NCBI GenBank assembly: GCA_034401135.1
Contig: JAWZSP010000005.1
Coordinates: 3,534,001-3,598,000, forward strand
Direction of reading: 5' to 3'
DNA: 64,000 bases
Source of the DNA: Volutella citrinella
Lineage: Eukaryota; Ascomycota; Sordariomycetes; Hypocreales; Nectriaceae
The notes below the pieces were generated by a model. The model ran no database searches, was not told the DNA's origin, and saw only the letters and a program-made list of their open reading frames with translations. Numbering within the stretch: position 1 is the first letter of the stretch; the number at the start of each line of letters is the position of its first letter. The position numbers and the translations under genes were made by a program. Below, in pieces: positions 24,101-34,281 of this stretch.

Positions 24101-24895
24101 CAACGGCTGTACTGTGCATCCTGGTTGGGTTGACGCCCGGATGTGCCAGTCCTAGGGGCTGTGTGTTGGGTTGGACACCTCGACCAGTTGGTAAGGCAGC
24201 TGGCTGAATCTGCGGGCTGTTTGCTTCCAGGCGCCACCTAGTTCGTTACTCGAGTTCTATTGTCCGGATTGCGTTGGAGATCAGAGCGGTGGGATTGGAA
24301 CGCAGGCACACGCCTGCACCATGTATTAGTGGCCTCTGAATGCATTTCATGCTTCAATCCACGATGGCCTGAGGTCTTGGGCTTGCAAGCCAACCTTGCA
24401 TTCAAAGGCATCCATCCCGTCAACTAAGTGCAGGACAAACAACACCATGGGCCATCCAGCAGCCACATTACAGGGCCTTGCTGCAAAAGCCCAATGCCGA
24501 GCCGTTGCTGGGCGAGGCGACGTGCCCGATATCGCGCTGCAAGGCCAGAAAAGCAGCCGGAGGCGTCAAGGATGAGTTATCACTTTGAGGCTGCAGTGCG
24601 CCAATAGCTGAGAAGCGTCGTCGTCGAAAGGCACGCCAAGCGAGCGCCGCTAAGACGACCAAAGCAACAAAAAATGTGCACACACGTCCCCGGCCGGCGG
24701 CCGCCACAGCTCCAGCCCCCTCAGCCTGGATTCCGAACTCGCCAGGTTGCAGGATTCTGAGATTTCCAGACACTTGTGAGTCCAAATGCGCGCCCGAGAC
24801 TGAGCGCAGCGCCGCATCTCAACGATTCCCGGCTGCCCGCCATCGTACCGTGTGGAATGCCGACATGAGCCAATCTCAGGTCCCCTCCCGGCTGT
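21158..24895. other. 3.7-kb tract without a recognisable gene
   Basis: This is the common upstream side of the stomatin-family gene (minus) and the orphan gene at 24.9 kb (plus). TTATATA at 21240-21246 gives a TATA box (TATATAA on the gene strand) 83-89 bp upstream of the stomatin ATG. The remainder is GC-rich with many short overlapping open frames and no domain, RNA gene or tandem repeat that I can see. Confidence 0.5.
21240..21246 (-). promoter_or_regulatory. TATA box of the stomatin-family gene
   Basis: TATATAA on the minus strand, 83-89 bp before the ATG at 21157. Confidence 0.5.
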
Positions 24896-25864
24896 ATGTA
24901 CACTGTTGATCCCACTCTCGGGAACCCCTCAGCTCCCGCAAACGGCGTGCATCGCTCTAAAACTTCATCGCGCAGGGGCATCTACCGATACAAGGGCGCA
25001 GATGGTGCCCCCCAGGGCCTGCTCAGGCAGAGGAAGAAGTGTTTCATCTTCATGGTCGCCGCTCACTACCCGACCTCACTCGACGAATCGCTGGCCATCC
25101 TGTACTTCACCAGCCACCTCTCCATCCCGACCCAGTACATCATTTTGCTGAACAGCGGTGATGGCTCGGGGTTCAGGAAGTATGCCACTGGGCGGGTAGA
25201 CTGTGACCGGCACCTCGAGATCAACATGCAATACTACATTGAGAGAGACGTCCTCGGTAAGCCCGCGCACACGCAAGGTGCCATTGACCAGCGCCATTGA
25301 CGGCCACTGAACCTGCAGTCCATCTAGACTCCCCGGAGGCCCTCATTGGCGACGAGAGAGATGCCTTGTTCCAAGGCAGACTGACAGAAAAGGAGGTCAT
25401 CGGGCTGTTTGGCACCTCGACAAGCCGTTACGCGGAGTGGGAGGAAACAGAGGGGCGCACGATACGGTACAGGTCAGAAACCGTAAGTTGTCTCATGACG
25501 CCAGTAGTATGTGTCACCTTGGACTTACACATTCGATTGCCTTGCAGGGCAAGGTCATGGATGAGACAAATGGCCGAAAAGTGATCGACGTCTGCGAGTA
25601 CATTGGCACGGTAAGCCCCTTCCCCCGAATTTCTTGCACCTCCCATGCCGCCGATCCATACGACCCAACTTGTCACTAATACGCCTGGGCTGTCAGCTCC
25701 CAAAGTCCAAGTTTACCCTGGCGCTCATGCCAGAGGGCGTGAGTTCTGGGCAGTTCCACATGGAGCCCAGACACATGTTACCGGTCATTGTCAAGTCAAC
25801 GCTCCGGACAATTGCCTTTCATTTCTGGAAGGACAAACTACGCGACCGGGAGCGGGATGACTAG
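24896..25864 (+). CDS. Unrecognised four-exon protein
   Basis: I do not recognise this protein. The model is 24896-25256, 25319-25482, 25548-25610 and 25697-25864, giving 251 residues. Donors are GTAAGC, GTAAGT and GTAAGC; acceptors are TGCAG, TTGCAG and GTCAG. All three junctions close in frame without a stop, which supports a real gene. It starts MYTVDPTLGNPSAPANGVHR. Visible segments include a hydrophobic stretch around KKCFIFMVAAHYPTSLDESL, then LHIPT-like YFTSHLSIPTQYIILLNSG, a charged middle (ERDALFQGRLTEKEVIGLFG) and a C terminus ending FWKDKLRDRERDD. There is no signal peptide, clear membrane span or catalytic motif. An upstream exon cannot be excluded. It could also be a decayed gene, although nothing in the frame is broken. 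Confidence 0.5.
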
Positions 25865-26529
25865 CACGAAGCCTCGACTGGAGCAAGAGACTGTGCCTCG
25901 AAAAGGAGGCCATGGGCTGGGGGGCGCAAGTCTCGGCCACTGCCGTCCGCTGGGCGAAGTTCGATGTGGCATGAGCCGTAGAGGAGCTCGCCTCTCGACG
26001 TGCAAGGCACATGACAGCGAAGCGTCGCAGATAGAGGCCCAATTCCGCACCAGGACCGAGAAGTCCTACCAGCAAGGAGGATGGCGGCGCAGCGCAGTCA
26101 GTTGGTCTGTCGTTTGCCCCCAAGACCCTCCTTTTCGTGGGCTATGCCAATGGAGGTCCAGCGACCAGGCATCGGAGATGGCATAATGGCTGGTTTACAG
26201 TACAGCCACAGTGGCAAGGTACTAGGCAGTAATTAAAAGCGAGAATCTTTTTCGGTTTCAAGTGTAAACTTGCATGCATCTAGTCAGCAGAGGCGCAGCT
26301 CAGTCTTCGATCCTAGTCGGCGGGGGCGATTCCAGAACTCCAGATCCCAATTGAGCAAGTCATGGCGCCATGACTAGAGTTGCATCCCGTGTGAAATTCA
26401 GACAATTGATACTGTTTACAATGTGGTAATACTCATTCAAGCACTCGTATCCATTGAGCACCTGCAGCCTCTATGGCGTCTAGATAATCTTCGTTTGTAC
26501 TCTACCAAGCATCATTCCCCACTTCCCGT
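25865..26529. other. Convergent intergenic stretch
   Basis: These are the 3' regions of the orphan gene and SEC18. I see nothing further. Confidence 0.5.
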
Positions 26530-29169
26530 TTAAACCACGACTCGGTTTTCGCCGATCCTCTCCACAATGAGATCCACAAACGTGTCCGCCGGGTCCGAGT
26601 CCTGTGCCCCGGCCCGGGCTTCGAAGATGAAATCCAGAATGGGCTTGACGCCGACATTGACCTGGTCGGTGCCGGTCTGGCTGTGGATTTTGTGAAGAAC
26701 TTCGTTGACATTCTTGAATGGGGCCTTCTCGTTGAGAATATATCCCAGCTCCTCCAGATTGCTCACAGCCGGAACGGCGACCTTCTTGGCAAAGTCTCCG
26801 TCGATTTCCAGCTGTCGCAGGACCGACATCTTCGACGAGGTGACGAAGATTAGTAGGCGATGACCCTAAGTTGCATTATATTAGCATGGGAAATGTGTTC
26901 AAGGGGGGAAGAAAAGACTAACCTTGGGCGGCTTCGAAACCAGAAGAGTCGTCAAAGCCTCAAGCATGGTAGAGGAGAAGCGCACTCCGTTGGGATTGTA
27001 GCCAATCATGCGCTCAAAGTCATCGATGATTAGAATACTGGCGGGAGACTTGTAGGCATCCGCGAAAGCCTTGTGGAGGTAGTCCTTCTTGGCGAAGTCG
27101 TCGCGATATCCAACCAAATCTGCTGGCGTGACCATCTTGACGAATGGAAACCCGGATTGGGCAGCAACATGGGCCGCGAGGGCGGTCTTTCCGGAGCCCC
27201 TGGGGCCGTAGAAGAGCACCGACGTGCTGAACTTGTTGGGGTCGCCCTTGATCATGCCTGCGACGCGGAGGAGTCCAGTCTCGATTTCCTTGATGCGAGG
27301 GGCGTAGGGGACGATGCCCAGGCGGACAGCCTCCTCTAGCTCTGCCTCTGAGACACCATAGGCAGGTCGGACCTCGGTCAGGGCGTTCATGAAGTCAGCA
27401 CGGTTGACCTTCATGTTTGCAACGTCAGACTTGACGGCAGCCAGTTGGCCAACCTCGGTATGCCGGGAAAAGGCAAAAGACGCAGCCGCCTTGACTAAAC
27501 CGTTCAATTCAGCACCAGAGTAGTTCTTGGTGAGACTAGCCAGCTCCTCAAAATCGACGTCGGGGTCTAGCAGGTTGTTCTCCCGCATCTTGTTGGTGTG
27601 AATCTTGAGAATCTCAAGTCGGCCCTCCTCATCGGGAAGCGAAATCTCTAGGTGCACCTCGAGACGGCCGGGCCGAAGCAGGGCATCATCAATCATGTCC
27701 TTTCGGTTGGTCATTCCGATGAGAAGGATGTTGTTGAGCTGGTCGACACCGTCAAGCTTGGAAAGCAGCTGGTTAACCACACTGTCGCCCACACCCGTAC
27801 CGCCACCTGCGCCAGAGCCTCGCTGTTTGCAGACGGCATCCAACTCATCAAAGATGATGATGTGAAGACCACTCTCTTCTCCCCGCTCCTTGTACTCCTT
27901 CTCGGCATCCGCGAATAGCTTTCGCACATTCTCCTCAGACTGACCGACGTACTTGTTGAGCACTTCGGGACCGTTGATGACCTTTGGCGGTCGAGCGTTG
28001 AGCATTTTTCCAATCTGGCGGGCGATAAGCGTCTTTCCCGTACCCGGCGGTCCGTAAAGTAGCATGCCCTTGACGTGAGGAATACCAATCTTTGCCACCA
28101 GACCAGCTGGGAAGACTCGAGACGCGAATGCGCGGCGGAAAATGGTAGCGAACTCATCACCAAGACCACCGATACCCATATCCTCAAACTTGAAGTCCGG
28201 CGCCAAAATAGCATTGGCGTTGGGCTTGTTCATCGAGGGCTTGAGGTTGAAGGGAGTCTTGACATCCTTGTGGAACAGTACCCGGGTCTGGGGGATCAGA
28301 ATACCTCGAGAGTATGGTTCTCGCGACTTTTCCTTGCCCTTGTCTGAAGACATGGCCAGGTCTGTCAAAGTCACAGTCTTGACAGTAATCATGAGTGGGA
28401 TGTTACGGTGATCCATGAGGAGTCGCTGGCCGGGAGCAAGCATGTGATTTTGGAAGACGTCAATGAACATCTTTGATAGCTCCTCTTCGTCGTACTGGGC
28501 TTCCGTAATCTTGCTGGGCAATGCGAATCCAATCTCCAGGTCGGCCGATTCTAAATAGGCCTTGCTGCTGGCTGCGAACGCATCGTACGCTTCTCCGACG
28601 AATTGATCCCGGATGGTAATGCCGGTCCACGTTCGTTGGGGGTCTGTCAAACTGATGCAGCCTTGGGGGTATCCAGGAACCGGCCTGGCGGTGACGACGT
28701 ACTCGCCGACAGGTTGGCCACCGCGGATGCGAACAAAGATATCGGTACCGTCTCGGCTCGGGGGGAAGTCATCGGGGGAAACGGCGCACCTTGAAGGGCC
28801 AGCGAGGCCGCAGTGTCAGCGGCAATCCAGAAGGTCAATGAAAAGGGACTCAACTCACAAGTCGCTGTAAATGAACCTGGACTGAAGGCTCTTGTCCGCA
28901 ATCTTCTCCACCCGTAGCTGGACCTGCCGTCCACCAGGCGCAGAGGCCTGGCCGGGCGGCTTCTCATTGTACCGAGACATGCCAGGTGATTGCTGCTGCG
29001 CTCGAGGGTCGTTGTAACTTCGATTTCCGTATCCTTGCTGCTGCTGGTAAGGATCTCCTCCGCCGTAGGGGCTTCTTGGAGGTGGTGCTTGGCCTTGCCC
29101 GCCTTGCCCGCCTCCTGGCGGTCGCGGGGGGCCACCCATTCCGTAGCCGCTGTATGGCGCCCGAGACAT
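26530..29169 (-). CDS. sec18: Vesicular-fusion ATPase Sec18 (NSF)
   Basis: Three exons, 28859-29169, 26923-28789 and 26530-26865, encode 837 residues. The first ~90 residues are rich in Gly, Pro and Gln (SRAPYSGYGMGGPPRPPGGG and QQQQGYGN), an extension ahead of the NSF N domain. The N domain then runs from about residue 90 to 290. D1 has Walker A GPPGTGKT (~350-357), Walker B HIIIFDELD and the NSF-type GMTNRKDMIDDALLRPGR. D2 has GPRGSGKT (~632-639) and a Walker-B-like SILIIDDFERMIGY. The C terminus ends IGENRVVV. Sec18 disassembles cis-SNARE complexes with alpha-SNAP throughout the secretory and endocytic pathway. Divergent from the CIR_N gene. Confidence 0.97.
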
Positions 29170-29559
29170 TGTTGTGGCGTTTGACGAGAGGGAGGAAATG
29201 AGTGCGATGCAGGAAGAGGATGCGAGGTTCTAGGCGGATTTTGAGACAAAACAGAACACGTCAGCTCTCGAGGCTTCGATGTTGAATGTTGAAAAGGTCA
29301 CGTCGCTCTACTACTAGGTAGCTTCAGACCCAGCGCTGACGAGGGGTGACATCAGCCACAGAGCCGCCCAGCTAAGACGTCTTGCGTCCCGGTTCGTCGC
29401 GCTACTACCGCAACAGGACTAGCGTATGACTCTGCGCCCCGTTTAGTATACAGCCCCGCATTATATGGAAGCCTGGGAATAGAAGCCATGACGGAGACGT
29501 GCCAGCGCCAACTGGCAATTCCTCAACACGTTCTCTTCGGCTGAGGACGTGCAGGCAGG
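29170..29559. promoter_or_regulatory. Divergent promoter of SEC18 and the CIR_N-domain gene
   Basis: There are 390 bp between the two ATGs. I see no TATA box or strong known motif in it. Shared regulation is only an inference from the spacing. Confidence 0.4.
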
Positions 29560-30743
29560 ATGCCTCTGTAAGTCTCTCAAAAATCATTGTATTTTGGACT
29601 CCAAAGCATTGATCACTGACAATCTCTAGTCATCTCTTAGGGAAGAAATCCTGGAACGTCTACAATGCCGACAACATCGCTCGCGTCCGCCGTGACGAAG
29701 CGGCAGCCAAGGCCGCGGAAGAGGCCGAGGAGCAACGCATGCAGGAACTTGATGCGCAGCGACGTCTAGCTATCCTACGGGGCGAGGTGCCACCTCCGAT
29801 AGAGGATGCCGAGCCCGAAAAGACCGACCAGCCGGCCGCCCATGGCTCCCGCGATCCTGCCTCTGGGCTCCGACGCAAGCGAAAGCGACAGGGCGAGGAC
29901 GACACAGATTTTGAACTACGCTTGGCACGAGAGAGGAACGAATCTGCCGTGGTTCTGGCAGAGCCTCAACGCAAACCTACGAGCTCAGCGCCGATCGTGG
30001 ACCACGCCGGGCATATTGACCTTTTTGGTGATGAAAAGCTACGGGCGCACGCCGAGAAGAATGAAGAAGCCGAAAAGGAGGCAAAGAAGAAGAAGCAGAG
30101 CTACGAGGACCAATATACTATGCGGTTTGCCAATGCCGCTGGTAAGGATGGGCTCAATCGACCTTGGTACTCCCAGTCAGAAGCGACTCTGCAGGCACCG
30201 CTCCTCCCGCTCAAGGATGCTTTTGGTAACGAGGACCCAAAACGCAGAGAGCGAGATGCGCAGCGGGTCGTATCGAGCGACCCTTTGGCAATGATGAAGC
30301 AAGGCGCGTCACGGGTCAGGGAGCTAAAACGGGACCGCCAGCGGTTTGCCGAGGAGCAGGCCAAAGAGCTGAGGCAGATGGAGCGCGATGAGCGACACGA
30401 AGAGAAAAGACGACGCCGTCGTGAGGACAGGGACAGAGATGGGATTTCCCACCAATCGCACCGAAGACGGCGGTCGAGGTCCAGAGATAGGCATCGGGAT
30501 GATGCAAGGGAGTCGCGAGACGATCGTAGGGCTAGGCGCGATGACGACCGCGATAAGGACGGGAAGCGTGACGAGACGAGACGACGGCATCGCCAAGATG
30601 AGCGTGAGCGGATGACTTCAAAGAGACGGGACAGGAGCAGGGATGAGGAGCGACGACGCCGACGGGATTCGAGATCTCCAAAGCGCGAGAGTCGGGACAG
30701 ACACCAAAGGCATCGTTCAACAGAACGACATGACGTGAATTAA
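29560..30743 (+). CDS. CIR_N-domain, Arg/Asp-rich putative pre-mRNA splicing protein (LENG1-like)
   Basis: Two exons: a tiny first exon 29560-29567 (ATGCCTCT, then GTAAGT) and 29630-30743. They encode 373 residues. The joined start reads MPLHLLGKKSWNVYNADNIA, the CIR_N domain of CBF1-interacting corepressor and several spliceosomal proteins. A coiled-coil, Glu/Ala/Arg-rich segment follows. The middle has NRPWYSQSEATLQAPLLPLK. The last ~100 residues are almost continuous RD/RE/RS dipeptides (for example RRREDRDRDG and RRRRSRSRDRHRDD), as in splicing factors. Length and layout resemble LENG1-type proteins. An eight-base coding exon is easily missed by gene callers, so the N terminus of this family is often mis-annotated. 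Confidence 0.85.
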
Positions 30744-30871
30744 TTCTATGATACCCCATGATTACCCCAAGCCCGGAATTACACCTGGTGCTATGATTCG
30801 AAGCAATTGCTCTTATTCTATAGCGCCCCATTATGCGCTTGCTCGCGATGTGACTTGCTCTCAACCCAGCT

Positions 30872-31486
30872 TCAGTTTTCAACCCATGGCAGGCGAATCT
30901 CAACAGGCTTCATTTCCTTCTCAACCAGCTCGACCATCCCCTTGGCATCCAAACGTCCCAAGGCCTCCCTTACCCTCTGGTACGTCTTCTCGCTCAGCCC
31001 CTCTCTCCGGTCGCAGTAGACATCGAGCCCTTCAGCCGTAAACAGCGTCGGCGCGAACCACGTCACGGCCCAGCGCTCCGTCGCGCCGTCGTCGGTCTTC
31101 GCCTCGCCCCAGCCCAGCACCTCCCAATGGCTGGTGATGGGCGTCAGCATCCCGCGGCCGCGCCAGTCCCAGCTGCGGGCGTCGGCGGGCCCGCGATCCG
31201 ACTGCGTGTCGGCGCCCGTGACCGTCTTGCGCACGCCGTCCTTCTTGGAGGGCTCGTACTCGACCAGGTCGTCGAGGCGCGCGCGGCCAGATGAGCCTGC
31301 CGGGAGAGACTTGTACGTGATGCGCACGTTGCGCGCGGAGCGCCACATGGAGAGCGTGGAGTGTGTCACAGTCCAGGTGCCGATGAGCCAGTCGAGGGCC
31401 GGAGGAGGGTGCGGGTAGGGTGAGGATGACGATGATGCATACTTTGAGGCGAGACTGAGGGTAATGGGCTGGTCTGATGTGGCCAT
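30872..31486 (-). CDS. Conserved-looking protein of unknown function, possible lipocalin/nitrobindin-like fold
   Basis: A single exon of 204 residues starting at ATG 31486 (MATSDQPITLSLASKYASSS). There is no signal peptide or membrane segment. After ~30 residues it has LDWLIGTWTVTHSTLSMWRS. The pattern of a G-x-W motif followed by alternating polar/hydrophobic strands (NVRITYKSL, ITSHWEVLGWGE, RWAVTWFAPTLFTAEGLDVY) suggests a small beta-barrel. The C terminus ends in a helix and EMKPVEIRLPWVEN. The fold assignment is inference from the pattern only. It lies 128 bp from, and convergent with, the CIR_N gene. Confidence 0.7.
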   Translation of the reverse strand: MATSDQPITLSLASKYASSSSSPYPHPPPALDWLIGTWTVTHSTLSMWRSARNVRITYKSLPAGSSGRARLDDLVEYEPSKKDGVRKTVTGADTQSDRGPADARSWDWRGRGMLTPITSHWEVLGWGEAKTDDGATERWAVTWFAPTLFTAEGLDVYCDRREGLSEKTYQRVREALGRLDAKGMVELVEKEMKPVEIRLPWVEN

Positions 31487-32387
31487 TTTGGAGATGATGA
31501 TGAGGATGGAGGAGATGCTGCGGTAGTTGGTAGTCTTGTAGAACCGTCGATGGAATATGTGGCGACTTGAGATGCCAAACGCGAGATGTCTGAAGGATCA
31601 GCATGCACTAGTCGCTTAAAATTAGTGCATGAGATTGAGCAACAGCAGGTCGTGAGTGTTTCAATGAGACCGAAAAAGGATTCCCGGGCCGGCTTGAAAG
31701 CTGTTTGGCCCTTAAACAAATTGCATATTTGAACTTGTAACATTATGCAGCGCAGTGATGAGCGTCTCCAAGCCCGTTCAGGCAGCTAACCTTCGACGGT
31801 GGAAGCGGGAGGCGGGCTTCACAAGTTGACACGAACAACCTCACTGCGCATAAGCTAGGCACCCGGTACCAGGTGTTTTACATGAAGGTAGGCATTTGTT
31901 CGAACTCTGGGAACCCCGATTGTTGATCCTAATAGAATGCTCCGTTTGAAGGGCAGGCTAAGATTGCTCAGGGCAGATAGTATTGAGTATATCCGTAGAA
32001 CAACAATTCGACTCGTATCTGAAGGGTGGTCCTTGTCCATTCAATTATTATGAGACCCATTCACCTACTCCCCTGTCTCAACCATTACCAAGGTAGTAGT
32101 CGCATGATAATAACCTGCTCAGTGCTCATGCCGCCCCTGACCTTTCGGGTGGCAGATTACCGTCTGCCCCGCTACACCGCCCACCGGCTGAGCCTCACCC
32201 CGGATTTTCACGAGCCAGCCACCATCACGTACCTCATCCCTCACTCACCCATTGCGGTCAATCTCATTCTCGACTGTCCGGCATCTCCTCACACGCCCCC
32301 AAGGCTCTATTCACAGGCCCGAGCTGTCCCCCACGAAATTCCGACACCTCATCCCTGCTGGTCTCCCATTCAACTCAAATATCGAGC
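31487..32387. other. Divergent intergenic region
   Basis: There are 900 bp between the ATGs of the 204-residue (minus) and 182-residue (plus) proteins. It holds no gene or strong motif that I can see. Confidence 0.5.
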
Positions 32388-32936
32388 ATGGACCCCTCCG
32401 GCGAGCAGCCCTCCGAAGATGAAGCCCTCATGGCGCAACTGGGCTTCGCCTCCTTTGGCTCCCAGGACCGGCCCCAGAAGAAGCGGCGCTACAATCCCCG
32501 CGCAGATGCCTCTCAGACCTCAAAGCCCTCCAGCACTGGCGCCAACTCTGCTCCTTTGGGTAGCCGCGTAACCCCGACGCCGGCCCAGGCCGCAAACACC
32601 GATGAGATCGCCCTGGATGACGAGGATGACGACGATGCTGAGAGGGGCAATGGTGCTGCCGTCACATCCGAACAGCCTGTCTCTACCCTGACGCAAGCGC
32701 GTCCTGCGAGTCTGCCCCAGCGTCCTGCACCACCAGCCGGCGGTTTCCCAAGTGCGCAGCAGCCAGTTGACACTTCTCCTCGTCGTGGCCAGGATCCACC
32801 CCCGAACGACACCTGGTATGAGGGCTATTACGATCCCTCCTCAAACGAGAACCCTTGGGAGCGCCTCGAGAAGTCTCGTGGTCTTCAAACCCAAGGATCG
32901 TGGCTGCCCCGACGCATTCATCCACCCACGGCGTGA
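32388..32936 (+). CDS. Small acidic protein of unknown function with a KKRRYNP motif
   Basis: A single exon of 182 residues from ATG 32388 (MDPSGEQPSEDEALMAQLGF). I do not recognise a named family. The N terminus carries ASFGSQDRPQKKRRYNPRAD, which contains a basic nuclear-localisation-like patch. An acidic run (LDDEDDDDAE) and Pro/Gln-rich linker follow. Near the C terminus is an aromatic motif, TWYEGYYDPSSNENPWERLE. The two ordered islands separated by disorder suggest an adaptor of a nuclear RNA or protein complex. That is a guess. The gene reads cleanly with no intron. Confidence 0.65.
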   Translation: MDPSGEQPSEDEALMAQLGFASFGSQDRPQKKRRYNPRADASQTSKPSSTGANSAPLGSRVTPTPAQAANTDEIALDDEDDDDAERGNGAAVTSEQPVSTLTQARPASLPQRPAPPAGGFPSAQQPVDTSPRRGQDPPPNDTWYEGYYDPSSNENPWERLEKSRGLQTQGSWLPRRIHPPTA

Positions 32937-33113
32937 TCCGAGACATGTTTCTCGAACCTGGTTAGAATCTCACCTTTGGCACGTCACACCCTCCAGCCCT
33001 CTGCTACTACCCTGAGGAGTATTCTCGGCCCTTGTTGGTATCCCATGCCTCACCCAAGTCTTCGGCCATGGAGGTGATTGGCATCTGTCGCATCGCACTT
33101 GGCTCCTCGGTAC

Positions 33114-33134
33114 TACCACGTGGTAACACACGTG
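33114..33134. promoter_or_regulatory. Paired CACGTG sites
   Basis: TACCACGTGGTA at 33114-33125 is a perfect 12-bp palindrome, followed by a second CACGTG at 33129-33134. Centres are 12 bp apart, just over one helical turn. Binding by a bHLH or bZIP factor is inferred. Confidence 0.35.
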
Positions 33135-34034
33135 ACATCCAGCCGGGGTTTCTGAACTACACAAGACGACGAACAATCGGCCACCAGCAACACTCAAGCT
33201 AGACGGGATCACATGATGAAGACAACACTGCTGGACGACGCAGAGGGGGTGTAGCCATCATCGTCGTTCAGTACGGCGCACCCTCCCATGCTCGATGGGT
33301 TGGCTCACGGGCTTCTAGGGGGTCATGGCCTGCAACTGTCACAGAAGAAAACGGCTCTCAATTGTCAAGGAACCCGCCAACTCCGAGCCCCAATCCGAAC
33401 ATTAGGGCGTTCCCATACACGATGTCCTGCCAAAGAGGGTAGCGTCTCGCCCAATGTCGTCGAGCCCATTCCCCAAAGGAGCAGTATCAGACTTGATGCC
33501 CCCCCCCCGAAAAGGACAAGCGCCTCATTAATACATGTTCATAGCCAGCCGTTTGTTTCCCCAATGTCGTCGTCTCCCTGGTCCAGTATCTCCCAAGGCA
33601 CTCCCTCTTGTCCGTACACCCCACAGCTCCCAGCGAGGCGGACATGCAGCACGCAGCCGCTACCGAGTCCGCCTCTGGATGGACCCCCTGCAAGCCCTTG
33701 AGCACCACCTCCCCGGCGCTATGCCGCTCATTCTGCCGCTCTCTGCCCACCCCACGGATTCCAAGGAGGAGGTGTGCTTTTACAAAAACTGCCCTGACAT
33801 CGTTCAGATCGTCCAATCATAAGCCATCAAATCGTGAAACAGCCGCCCATCGCCCTTCCCCCCTCGCTTGATCTCCCCACCGCATTGACAGCGGCCACGC
33901 CGTTGGCGTGTCATGGCAGAAGCCGCTCACACACCCGCCGTCTGCGTTCTCCATAAAGCAGCGAGAGATCTCGCATCTAGCGGTATGTGCGTCTGCCGAG
34001 CCTAGTGCCCGTCCCGTCATCACATCACCGCCGC

Positions 34035-34060
34035 CTGCATGAACTGCCCCGTTCATGCAG
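34035..34060. repeat. Perfect 10-bp inverted repeat with 6-bp loop
   Basis: CTGCATGAAC (34035-34044) and GTTCATGCAG (34051-34060), separated by TGCCCC. It lies about 220 bp beyond the stop codon of the 184-residue gene, so it could form a hairpin in its 3' untranslated region. Confidence 0.6.
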
Positions 34061-34281
34061 CGCCGGGGGGAGGGGGTGTAAAAGCAGCAAGAAATAACTA
34101 GGAAACCCCCCAAAAAGAGCCTCATTGCAGAAGCGGTAGCTGATCAGCTCGTTCCTGCATTGGAACCATGTGGGTATGTGCATTTGTTGCGTGTGTAGGG
34201 AATCAGTGAAACAAGCGCTAAAAGTGACTTTATCGCAAAAGTGCCGATACAGCTCATGTTGAGTGCCTATCCATCGCTCCT

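Larger units (their letters stand above)
32937..34281. other. Intergenic stretch with CACGTG palindromes and a hairpin
   Basis: Convergent 3' regions. It contains two CACGTG sites (33117-33122 and 33129-33134), the first inside a 12-bp palindrome, and a 10-bp inverted repeat at 34035-34060. A C-run lies near 33500. No gene seen. Confidence 0.5.

Noticed and set aside
24468..24785. Minus-strand frame with a membrane-like stretch (FFVALVVLAALAW)
   Set aside because: It starts from TTG with no upstream exon that I could join; one hydrophobic stretch is not enough to call a gene.
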